Assembly: GCA_950295325.1 (NCBI GenBank)
Contig: OX485805.1
Location: 19,207,501 to 19,271,500 of the forward strand
Source: Polytrichum commune
Taxonomy: Eukaryota; Streptophyta; Polytrichopsida; Polytrichales; Polytrichaceae
Reading direction: 5' to 3'
Length of the DNA stretch: 64,000 nucleotides
A program made the position numbers and the translations under genes. The notes under the pieces were generated by a model. It ran no database searches, had not been told where the DNA came from, and worked only from the letters and a program-made list of their open reading frames with translations. Shown piece after piece: positions 23,234 to 34,182 of the stretch (within the stretch, counting starts at the first letter, position 1; each line of letters begins with the position of its first letter).

Positions 23234-23698
23234 CACTCTAAACTCCGTATTATCACATCCGTGTCAACCAAAGTGCACGTGATATTACAGAGTTTTGTAG
23301 TGTTAACATGGATGCGTGATACTATAGAATTAGTGCGGCATGTGACACTATGGAATAACACACAATGCAACATTTTAATGATGTGGTGTGGTCCACTCCA
23401 CTTGGCCTTCCCGGACGATGTGGCATATGCATGCACCAATATTCAACAAGCGGCATAAGAAAAAAAGAAAAGAAAAAAAGAATAAGAAGGTGGCACTCCA
23501 CATGTTGACACATGATGCAATGCGAGGGTGTGGGTTGATTTCTTTGGTGGTTTTCGTTAATGACAACATTCGTGATATAAGGGAGAGAAACATGACAATA
23601 AGGAGTGAGATTTGAACTACGAACATTCATTCTCTAAGGTTTCGGGATATTAGAGAGTGGGTGACATTATGGGGGTTGATATTACGGAGTTTAGGGTG
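23234..23698 (+). mobile_element. TA-target TIR element, 465 bp
   Basis: TIR CACTCTAAACTCCGT opposite ACGGAGTTTAGGGTG. TA is duplicated at 23232-23233 and 23699-23700. Relatives lie at about 56990-57317 (partial) and, inverted, from 63730 to the window edge. It contains an A/G-rich tract (23459-23490). Confidence 0.7.
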
Positions 23699-23700
23699 TA

Positions 23701-25025
23701 CATACATTAGTGCCAGCTCACTTGCCAGCTCACTTCAGTCGGAGTCCCACCAGTTGTGCGCATCAATACCTAAAGCTAAGAATGGCTTCCTCACCTGCCA
23801 CATTGATGAAGGCCCTTATAAGGAGGCACTTATAAACTCATGTTTTCAAAGGCTTTCTTGTTGCCATTCATCGCTCTCCTCCAGCCCATCAAAAAGGGGG
23901 CAATGACACTTGCATTCACTCGAAAGTGGCCCCCTTGCACCAAATGCATGAGATTCGTCGACGACAAAAATAAGGTGGAAATGTTCATATCCAAGTAGAC
24001 CATACTAATACTACTACATGGCCGTCTCTTTGCAAAGAAAGAGGTTGTGATTGAGAGATTATGATACCTAGTTGACAACCACTTGTTGAAAAGTGAGTGG
24101 TTAAGTCTAAGTGCTCCCCGTAAACGGATAGAGAGCCTTACAGTCAAAGGAGAAGCATGTTCCTCTGATACACGGTTTCACGGAACGCGACCAAGGAACT
24201 CTGTAATGATATGGAGTTATCGATATGTTAGGATGGTTTTCAGGCAAATAATGATTCATAGGTTCAAAGGTCTTATCACCTTGTGATACTCGCCAAATAT
24301 TGATATTTGATTGATGGTAATGAAAGAAAGGTACAACAAAATTTTAAAAATATCTAAAAATTAAACGTGTGCCACAGTGAGGGGGCTAGATACCCACCTC
24401 TTTGAGTTCGGGCCCCTCATCATCAACAACAAAGTGAAACCACATGTAAGTATATTAATAGGATGCATTTAAAAAAAATCCAGTTTGACACAGGTTTTAG
24501 CATCAAGAGCCATTAATTAGTCTACCATGGCTGATGTAAGGATGATATGTATAAACTTGTTTGTGATACGATTCATGCCCAAGGTAATTTGCATGCGTCA
24601 CAATGGGCAACCTATGCTTGAAGGCAACCAATGCGTGCATATCCTAGTTACTAACTCTCAGACACTTGAGAGTAGTAGGCTCCCAGGATCACCAATGTTG
24701 GACCGGTAATAATGCCTTTTCTTAAATCACTCAATTGTCTACAACAAGAACTTTATATGAGTTTCCAAAGATACTTTTGTTTTCAATACCATTCAAGTCT
24801 ATATACCATGCAAACTCCTTGAAACCTAGGTAACTCCACCTCGGTGTCAATAGGGTTTGAAATGATATCGATCCAATTTAAAAAATTCGATTCTCCCACC
24901 TCGAGTCTACCCACCAAACACCAATACTTGATCAACACTACAATTTTGATATCACAAGAAAGTCCTTTGATACTATTATCATATGATGTTGATTTCATGA
25001 ATTGACATACCGGTCCAACCCTTGT
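23701..25025. other. No recognisable gene
   Basis: Short frames without recognisable domains on either strand. Confidence 0.4.
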
Positions 25026-25057
<32 letters not shown>

Positions 25058-25058
25058 A
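25026..25058 (+). repeat. AAC microsatellite
   Basis: About eleven AAC triplets. Confidence 0.9.
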
Positions 25059-25216
25059 TGTGGGAAGGGGGGTTTAAATGGAAGGGGTAAAAGTGAAGGG
25101 TTAGGGTCATTACCGGTGTCAGCAGGTGGATAAGCATGGAGTCGAGATCGCATCATGGGCTGTAAGGCATGAAACCGACACACATACCCCACGAAGGACA
25201 TGCTTGATTTCGACAC

Positions 25217-25910
25217 AATCCTTATCTCTCACTCGTACACTATATACCCGTCGTAGAAGAAGAGGACGCCCCCCCCCCCCCTATCTCATCTTCACTACAC
25301 TAGATATCGTATTTGGTGTCGCCCATTTCATATGTTGTCTTGCTCAATACTAGTTGTTGCAAAACCGCCCACACTAATTGTGAACCTAACATTGTTTGTT
25401 GTACCTTGTGAAACAAAGTTGGGCCTTATAGGTTTACCATGTTTATGACTATCGTCCCTTACTAAGTGGGGTTTCATCTAAATCCAAATCCTTATCTCTC
25501 ACTCCCACACTATATACCCGTAGAATAAGTGGACTCCCTCCTATCTCATCTTCACTACACTAGATATCGTATTTGGTGTCGCCCATTTCATATGTTGCCT
25601 TGCTCAATACTAATTGTTGCAAAACCGCCCACACTAATTGTGAACCTAACATTGTTTGTTATTCCTTATGAAACAAAGTTGGGCCTTATAGGTTAACCGT
25701 ATTTATGATTATCGTCCCTTACTAAGTGGGGTTTCATCCAAATTCAAATCATTAATGACAAAATGCTAGAATGCAGATTATACCAAAAAATGGATGAAGT
25801 AGAAGTAAGTTGAGATGACGAGTTTTGTAATTAAGATTAATCATAAGTGCCACTAAAAAGTTGCCACGATGGCATGAATTACCATATGGCATTAAATGCA
25901 GTGTTTAGTG
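25217..25910 (+). mobile_element. TA-target MITE with 270-bp tandem duplication of its left end
   Basis: A 270-bp segment starting AATCCTTATCTCTCACTC at 25217 is repeated from 25487. It includes flank plus the left TIR (TA-CACTAGATATCGTATTTGG at 25298 and 25558). Only the second unit runs on to a right end (GTGTTTAGTG at 25910). The interior equals the subfamily at 22851-23223. A C-run (25269-25281) distinguishes the first unit. Confidence 0.65.
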
Positions 25911-26644
25911 TCATGTTTTGAATGATTGTTTTCTCCAACTAGCCCCACTTCTCATTAGATATGAACACAAGATTAGTACGAGATGGTTAGTAGTTCCAAG
26001 TAGAGGTTATAGTCACTTCCTTTGTGATTTTTGGAGCTTGTGTGAATTTCTTATTTATTCTCAAAATAAAGGTATTCATGCTCATTAAGTGGTCATACAG
26101 TACAAGTCCCCTTTGCTCTCACCCGAATTAAGTTGACTAGTGAGTCTAGAATGGTTATCATGTTTTGAGCATGTTGTCCAGTTCCTTTGAAACGCATGTT
26201 TTTGGGGGTATTTGTTCTTGAAGCCGCACCTAACCACGTATGAGTCAAATGTAGGTGTTAGATCAACATAAGCATATGAATTGGGCACATATGCTTAGAC
26301 GTGTGTTATTTGGATATTTTTTTCTCTACACTCACTTCTTGTATGATATGATAAAGGCAATTACTGTGAGATAACTAGCAAATCCCATGGTGCCCATAGC
26401 CATTTGCCTCATACTTCTTAGAGCTCATATGAATATCTTATCAATTCCAATGGCTATGTGAAGTTTACACTAAGGTAGGCATGTGGTATTCCGCTAGGTT
26501 TTCTTCTTCTCCGATTCCTATTGATCAAGTTTAGGTTCTCGAAATGGTTGTTGCAATAGCAAAATATTTGACAAAACATCAACAAGAACCAAATTGTAAA
26601 TCGGATAGCTCACGTTTTTGTGATTGTTAAATGGAAGTGCATAG

Positions 26645-27386
26645 AAGTTGTCGATCCCTTAACTTACTACTGTTATCCCTCTTTAGTATGACACGTTTGG
26701 GAAACACAAAAAGTCATATGATCGAGGTGTCTTCTTCTCATTACTATGACAAATGGCGTAAAGTTGTCGTATTATCGAGGGAATATGAAAACATAAGTAA
26801 TATGAGCTTAAAATATACATACAAGGAGCTCAAGAAATATATAGATGGTATGAAATAATAACTTATAACTCTAAATATATACAAATATTCTCAAGAACTC
26901 TTGAAATAGGAGTCCAAAGATCTATGGTCTTGCCTACCCAAGTTAGCAACTATCATCTTATCTAAATTCCCTACTAACTTTTAAAAACTATTAATTTCAT
27001 CAACACCAAAATATAAAGAATTCTCTAATAAGAAACTAGACAACAATGATGCATGATGTTTAGCAACATACTAGGCAGGAGGCCACTCTAACCTTACTCA
27101 TGTCCATTATGCACTAGTAACCCTAATTCTCATTAAGTTTCCAATGGTAAGTGAAGATCCCAACTAGTTCCCAAGTGAAAATGGATGTATTTTAGATGTA
27201 CACACACATAGCATTAACTACCTCTTTAATACGATGGAATGGAGATTCTAAATGTCGCATTATCGAATGCCGTAGTCGTATAAAAGAGGGAGTTTTGAAC
27301 TTAAAAGTATGGTCGCGCAAAAATGTGTCATAATATAGAGGGTGTCGTATAAATAAACGAATGTCGTTTTAACGAGGTTTAGACTG
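26645..27386. mobile_element. Possible pogo/Tigger-like remnant
   Basis: The right end, read inward on the minus strand, starts CAGTCTAAACCTCGTTAAAA with repeated ACGACA blocks and is flanked by TA. This matches the general form of pogo-type ends. A diverged left counterpart (CGATCCCTTAACTT, TTATCCCTC, GTATGACACGTTT) lies near 26650-26700. No transposase is present. Confidence 0.35.
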
Positions 27387-29394
27387 TATATATATATATA
27401 TATATCTCCACCCAATTGTGTTCACTATTGATTGTGGAGTAGTTAATTATATTTGGGGGTGTAGTCCTTTTTTTTGGGGGGGGGGGGGTTTGTCTCTATC
27501 GTGCTTTTTCTTTGATCCTCACTTAATCACACGCCAATCAACTATAGGTGCCTAATTAAGAGAAATAACTAATTAACAACTACATACCTTAAGGTGTGCG
27601 GGTGGTATCAAATTAGTCGTTTTGGGTTTCCATATTCTAGTGATCATATTCATGTCTTGAAATTTGTGGTGCATTAGTTGAAATCTACAATGAAACATCA
27701 ACAAAAATTTGATCTCCCCTTGTTTATTTATGATTATTAAAAGTTCATGTATGTCAATTCCTTGAACGAGTACACCCCCCCCAATTGCGTTGACCAATGA
27801 CTATTCAATATAAAAGTGGTTAATAAAATTGGAATATGTAGTCCAATTTCCCTTGAACATGTGTCTCTATGTTGTACGTGCTTAGATCCACACTTAACCA
27901 CTCACATTCCAATGTAGGCATGCGATTATGAAAAATAATTGAATAACACCCGCATACCTTAAAACCATTCACTAAGCCCTTCCCATTCCAAAGTTCCAAA
28001 ATATAAGTATAATCCACATAGATTGTAGTCTTAATGTACTATTCATCACCCAAATTAACACTTTGAACTATACAAACTTTTGTTTCTAGTTTTAGGATGT
28101 TCTATTTTGGACCATGTTTGTTGGAGAACATTCAACCTCGTGTGTATTGATGAAACCAACTACGCCATACAACTCACTTAGTGTGGCTCCCAATATTCAT
28201 CATCGACACACGTGGAATGGAGCCACACTATTGTTGCTATAGAATAAGTCACATATGCCACTCATATTTTACATGGCATACCAACTTTGGGCCAATTCCA
28301 ATGCCACATTAACTAAGATAATACAATCTATCCTTCAACTGTTGTGGATTCATCACTAGCATAAAACTTGGTCCCAAACAACATGGTTTTGAATAACATG
28401 TTTGTAAATTGATAGCACACCAATCAGCTCGGAGGAGTCGAAGTTGGACATATTGGACCACACCCTCTACTAACCTAAACATGTGATTTTGTGTGGGCCA
28501 TACAATTCATCATGGACCTACATTAATGGTCTTGCAATCACCAGATGACTATCAGGGAGAGGGTGTCACATGACAGTGGGTACTATATGACAAGTCATGA
28601 AGACTACCGTAATTAACATGGCACACTGATTTTGCTTCCAATTCAAATAAGTTGTTTAGTGTAGTGAATCTACGTACACCCCTTATATAGAATGGTTGTG
28701 CCCATTGCACAAGCATGTTGTTTGGAGCCGTGTTGTTCCGGACCTTGTTTTCGACAAATCAAGTCAGTGCATGGTTGAAGAAATCAAGTCAACCACTAAT
28801 CGGGGCAAATATCATCCATGGATTCGTCCATAAAATATGGCAATGGTCATGCTCATTTATATTCCTCGTGAATAAGATACATCCGCATAGGAGACTTTTT
28901 GATGATGTCATCCAAACATTTCTATTCGCACAATAATTCACTATTAGCACAAGGGTTGGGCACATGGCCCAACTTTTGTGCCCCGAAACTACTTTCAGGG
29001 GTTGGGGAGGCAGGGCAACCGTGCTAATGGCTATACAACACAACAAAAAAGTTACTACAACCAAGGCAAGCCGCTACGTAGGCTACAAAAGGCAATAAAA
29101 GTGTAGCCTGCATGTTACCCCAACACAATAAACACATGACATGTATTTTACCCGATAGAAACAACATGTGTGTTTTTCTCGTAATTCTTTAATGTAACGT
29201 TCATATCTGTACTTTTTAGTGTTGCGACCCAGGTCCTCCAAAGACTGTCCAGGGCATGCCCAACCCAAGAGTCTTATTTGCATCCAGGCCCTACCTCAAC
29301 AAAGCACATCCTAAGATGAGCGTTTATTGTATTAATTTGGGTATTGGAAAGAAAGAAGTATTGCATGACCAAAAGATTCAATACTTTCATCGAT
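27387..29394. other. No recognisable gene; TA run, G-run and a hairpin
   Basis: A TA run lies at 27387-27404 and a G-run at 27476-27488. A hairpin at 28951-28982 has arms GCACAAGGGTTGGGC and GCCCAACTTTTGTGC with one mismatch. A solo MITE end (TTGTTTAGTG-TA) lies at 28652-28663. No gene was identified. Confidence 0.45.
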
Positions 29395-29830
29395 GGATTT
29401 CCGTGCAATGCAACGTTGATGTGAACCTATTCCAGTCCAGGTAGGATGATGACCAATGATATATGGCCACGTCATTGACCTCATGGCCATAGTGTTCTCA
29501 TCCATGATCAAGGAAATTCATCCATTCCTTCCTGTCCAGACATTCCAGTCAAGTTGGTGGTGCGGGCCTGCGGGAGCTAGGTGCAGTTGGAAGGTCCAGG
29601 GAGGATATTAAATAAAGAATAACCACGTCATGGACGACCATAATTTTTCATCTATGAACACATCCATATACTTCATCCATGGGTGCATTCCCATCCACGA
29701 GTTTCTGTTCAAAATGGTGTGTGAGGGGTGATGCTGCCGGCCTGTGGGAGGTAAGTGCAGTTGGAGGGGTGTCCAGGTAGGATGTGAAAGGCGACGACGA
29801 ATAGGGTTTAACCACGTCATCGCTTGAATT
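29395..29830 (+). promoter_or_regulatory. Three diverged direct repeats carrying CCACGTCA, upstream of ACR
   Basis: GTCCAGGTAGGATG, GTCCAGGGAGGATA and GTCCAGGTAGGATG blocks are each followed by CCACGTCA (29467-29474, 29623-29630, 29812-29819). Units two and three also share CGGCCTGCGGGAG.TAGGTGCAGTTGGA. ACGTCA/CACGTCA is a core recognised by plant bZIP factors. A role in ACR transcription is inferred only from position, more than 4 kb before the ATG. Confidence 0.4.
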
Positions 29831-30265
29831 GGGAGGGCGGAATCTAGGAAGACAGGGCGAAGCTACTAGGGAGACCTTGTTGTGCGCTGGCCCACCGGTT
29901 CTCTGCCAACCTCCTCCTTTTTTTGTTCAGATTCTGTTTTGTTTTTGTATAGTTTGTCTCCGCAGAAGCTTTTTGGGGCGAGCTGCACTGTGCGTGTAGG
30001 TGCCCGGCTGTGTGGCCAACATGAGGCACGGCGCTCCGCTTCGGGGATCCGTCGACGGAGCTGGTGGCGGTTCCTGAACGAGGAACATGTCCATCGGTTC
30101 CTGTGGCTACAGGCTCGCTTTCTTCTTTCTTTCTTTTTCTCTCCCTGCGATCTCTCGCTTTAGCGTTCTCCCTTCTCTTGCAGCGGAGGTTCGTCGCTGC
30201 GCAACGCTTTGGCGATATCAAGAAGTACGCACTGTCTTTACACTTTGCAGTCAATAAAGTTGGGA

Positions 30266-31030
30266 GTTTATTTGGCTTGTTATGGAATTTTCTAGGCTCA
30301 CGCATTTGTTCTTCACTCTCTGCTATTGTCGCGAAAATTCTTGTTCCCGAGACGTTGTGGTGAAATCTACTACTCCATGTCGGGTATGTGATGCTTTTAG
30401 TGAATTTAAGCACACCGTCTGTGAACTTGGAGTATAAAGTTTGAGATTATTTGCTTCTATTGTCGTGGAAATTCTTGCTCCTAGACGTTGTGGTGATACT
30501 TTTTACTCGCTGTGAATGAACGCACTTGACGCTTTTAGTGAGACTACGCACACTGTCTGTGAACTTGCAGTATAAAGTTTGAGATCATTTGCTTCTATTG
30601 CCGCGGAAATTCTTGTTCCGAGACGTTGTGGTCATACTTACTACTCAGTGTGAATGAACGCACGTGACACATTTACTGAGACTACGCACACTGTCTGTGA
30701 ACGTGCGGTGTAAATGTTGAGATCATTTGGCTTGTTTTGGAATTTCTAGACTCACGCATTCGTTTTATCTTCGCTCTCTTCTATGGCCGCGGAAATTCTT
30801 GTTACCGAGACTTTGTGGTGATGCTTACTACCCGCTGCCAATGAAGCACGTGACGCTTTTAGTGAGCCTACGCACACTCTCTATGAATATGTGGTATCAA
30901 GTTTGAGATCGTTTGGCTTGTTCTTAAAAGTTCCTGATGCATCCGGTCTATATTTTCTCTTATACTGCTGGAGAGGAAGGTTTTGTTCCGAATAGTTGTT
31001 CTGGTGATGCTTACTACAGGCTCTCTCTAT
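30266..31030 (+). repeat. Degenerate tandem array in the ACR upstream region
   Basis: At least five units start near 30321, 30454, 30591, 30778 and 30962. They share GGAAATTCTTGTTCCGAGAC, GTTGTGGTGATGCTTACTAC, GAATGAACGCACGTGACGC and TAGTGAGACTACGCACACTG. Some also share GGCTTGTT.TGGAATTTCTAG. Units one and two end in TATAAAGTTTGAGAT (TATAAAG at 30433-30439 and 30571-30577), which has decayed to TGTAAAT and TATCAAG in units three and four. No frame is kept open. Confidence 0.7.
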
Positions 31031-34000
31031 TAAGGAACGTAAGTGACGGTTTGAGTTTATTTGTTTTGTGGTTGAATATCTAGAAATTTCTGTTCGATCG
31101 TTCTACTTTGGTTGCGTCAGTGGCTTGAGTTCTGTAGTTTTCCCAGTTCTTCCCGCCGCCGTCAGGTCACAGACGGCAATGACCACAAGAGGGAGTCTGA
31201 GAATTGAACACTCAGCTTACTTTTAAGTAGCATAAATTCTGCAGTTATTATTTAACCTCCCTCATCTCCTACATTTGACATAGGATCAGTTTGAGGAGAA
31301 TTTCGGGCGTCTCTACTTTGTTGTTTTATCAATAGCCCGCACAGATTCTGGTAACGATCTGCGCGTTAATAACGAATTTCTTAAACTTTATTTTCTCCTT
31401 TTAATGGCTTTTTCCGCTCACTTGTTCTTATCAGATACCAGGGTACCTTCAACTACCACTACTTGTTCTTGTGTACTTGTTCTCGTGTCCTCCGTCTCTC
31501 TACCTTGATTTTGTCACGCCCTTCGTTTGCGTTGCTACTTTTTAAACTGGTAGTCAATTGCAACAGGTTTAAAGCCTTGGATTCAAGAACCGTGTCTTGT
31601 AAGTTCGTGCTGGTGGTTTTCCTTGTCCAATGCCCTGTGTCTACCTATCTGTCTTCTTCACGCAATATTATCCTCACCTAGAAGGCCCTGCAAGTTCATG
31701 GGCTGTTGTACCCCATCCAACTAGTATTACCTTCACTCCTTTCAAATCCTATCCTGAACTCGAGTTCTCCGTATTAAGTGCGTATTACACGTCTCCAAAC
31801 AATGATTTCCCGACAGTCTTCTTACTCGTTTCTGTTGCCTTTTCACCTAGTTCTTGGTGTTTTTCCTCGCTAATGGTCCTTTCTTCGTTGAATCCTATTC
31901 CTTCTTTGATGTATCAGCGTCTTTGAACAGCACAGATTTTAGTTCGACGTTCGACGTTCGACCTTCACTTTCATTCTCGGGGTATCATACGGTTAACTCC
32001 ACTCCTTGCCTGTCATCAAGGTGCGGGTTCGTACCTTGAAGCATTTTTTAGACCGCATTGGAGTTGTCTGCCTCTGCATGTCAACAGTGGTACCATCTAA
32101 CTCTGTCCTGGATACTGGACAGTGGTGATGCACTTCAGGCCCTTGTGTTTCTCCTTGTGCAGGGAGCTCTCTTTGTGTAGCACGGTTCTTGCGATCAAGG
32201 ATCGTCATCTTAGACCAGGGCACAGCTGTTAACAGCCAGAAAGTAACGGACTCGCATGCTTAGGTCCTCGTGCCAATCTGTACATTGTGACTGGCAAAAT
32301 GCAAGCAGTACGGAGCTGAGTTTGTTTTGGTGGAGTTCTTGCCTATATTGTGAAATGCGTTCGTCCCCTAGAAGCCTACCATGAAATTGTCGTCCGCGGC
32401 CTCAACGTCTAATAGATCTTGCTAAAAAATGAATGCTTTTATTTTTCTCCTCAGTCATAGCTATTGAAGTTGTCTATATATCATTTCAAAAAGTTTATTA
32501 TGAAATTGAGTACATGGTTGTTCTACATACCTCATGAAAGTGCTCACATCTCAAGAGAGAGTTTGACGGTTTGATACTTCAAGATCATATAATGCTTGTA
32601 ATTCTCCACCAATCATATCAAGTTTTTCATCAAAATAATGAGACTTTTTGATTGTGATGAGTTTTAAAACCAAATCACTACTAATTCCCTTAAAAAAAAC
32701 CCCGAAAATAGCTGTGTGAATTCAACCATATGGATATGCTCTTTTGATGGTGCCTCTCAACTTTTCCTTGTAATAGATCTTACGACTTCTTATTTTATAG
32801 GACATCTTAGAAAATACTTTACCCCTCATGTCCTCGTAGGCCTTAGGGGTTAAGGGACGTGAAAAGCTATTATCTTGTTCGCGGTCACCATTTTTCATGT
32901 CCTACCACTACAAAACACATATGAGATATTATGTCCTGGTTACAAAGAGAAAGTGTATCATGAAGGCTAAATGTTGCCTAAGGACACCGCTCCATGTGCT
33001 AGAGTTGGTCTGGCTTAGTTACACTATTCACAATTACATGGCTAGCGCTTCATTTTGGAAGTTCTCCCTCAATCTTTTGGATAAGGATGACTTTTCTTGG
33101 GGTCTCCCTCTCCTTGACGTCTCTTTGTTTTAGTATTCCTGCATTACTAGGAAGATGATTGAAAATCTTATCCACAATGCTAGGATTTTAGTTCTTCCAT
33201 GGTGGTAGAATTTGGCATCATGAGTCTCTCCGAGGATTGATCACAATTTTTTCTGGGAGCCTACAAGCATTGCATTTATTGGTTACACTGCATATGAGTC
33301 CTAGACAACCCTCCTGTTCAATGAAAGAAATATGCAAATCTACCCCGATTTGTAGAATTTCAAAAATTTCAGTGACGCAGGATGTGTTGCCCAGGGCTCA
33401 TATGCTAGTTAAGTTTTAACTGTCGTATTTGAGAAGGAGTTTCTTTATGTAGGGGCATTTCATAGTCGAGCACATCCTGCTTTTGCACGCCAGGTGAAAA
33501 TCCAAGTGTCTTGGAAGATTTGTACCTGGTTGAAGCAATTATTTTTCCTTTTTAATTGTTATGGTGATAGCGTGTCATTTGCGAGACAAACTTGCTGCTA
33601 TTCTCTTTATCATCAAAACACCCATGTTAGAATTATTCTGTCATGTGATTTCTTACTTGCATTGGTGTCTTAGAAGGCGAGACAGAAAGTCATTATCATG
33701 GGAGTCCCGAGGCCGCTTCAGAGCAATTGCTTGATCATGGTTTTCATGTTTGATTAAGATAATAAATTTTTTGAGTTTCTCACTGTAGATCTGTCAGAAA
33801 ATATGTCCTTTGAGAGCCTAAAGCACACATGTTTTGTGTGCCGAAAATAAGTAAATGGCAGGTATTTTATACGATTTTAGGATATTTAGGGCACGGCTTG
33901 AAACATTGGAAACTGGATGGTGACAAACAAATTCCCCACAAACTTCATTTCTTATCTTCTTTAGTGTGCCCTTTAAAAATTAATTTTTTTCATTAGATTT

Positions 34001-34182
34001 ATCTAGATTCTGAGCCGAGTCGTTGAATATAAATATGTCCACCAAGTTATGCCTGAATAATAGACTTTCGGTGGGTTTCTGGAGACTTCGCCCGTCATTG
34101 CTATGTGGGATAGAAAATCGAAATTGAGATAAATCATCTAATGGAAGATTCTTGTGGGTTTTGGATGGCAGGTCTTGTTATT
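31031..34182 (+). other. Non-coding leader or intron region before ACR
   Basis: No frame of this 3.1-kb stretch shows a recognisable protein. 31100-32250 is pyrimidine-rich and shows possible splice sites (TCCTTGTGCAG near 32162). A candidate acceptor (GGATGGCAG) ends 12 bp before the ACR ATG. It may hold 5' UTR exons and introns, but transcript data would be needed to place them. Confidence 0.4.

Noticed and set aside
29844-30413. 189-codon minus-strand frame, basic and Ser-rich
   Set aside because: Composition reflects the GC-richer leader sequence; no domain, no splice partners, and it runs antisense into the tandem array.
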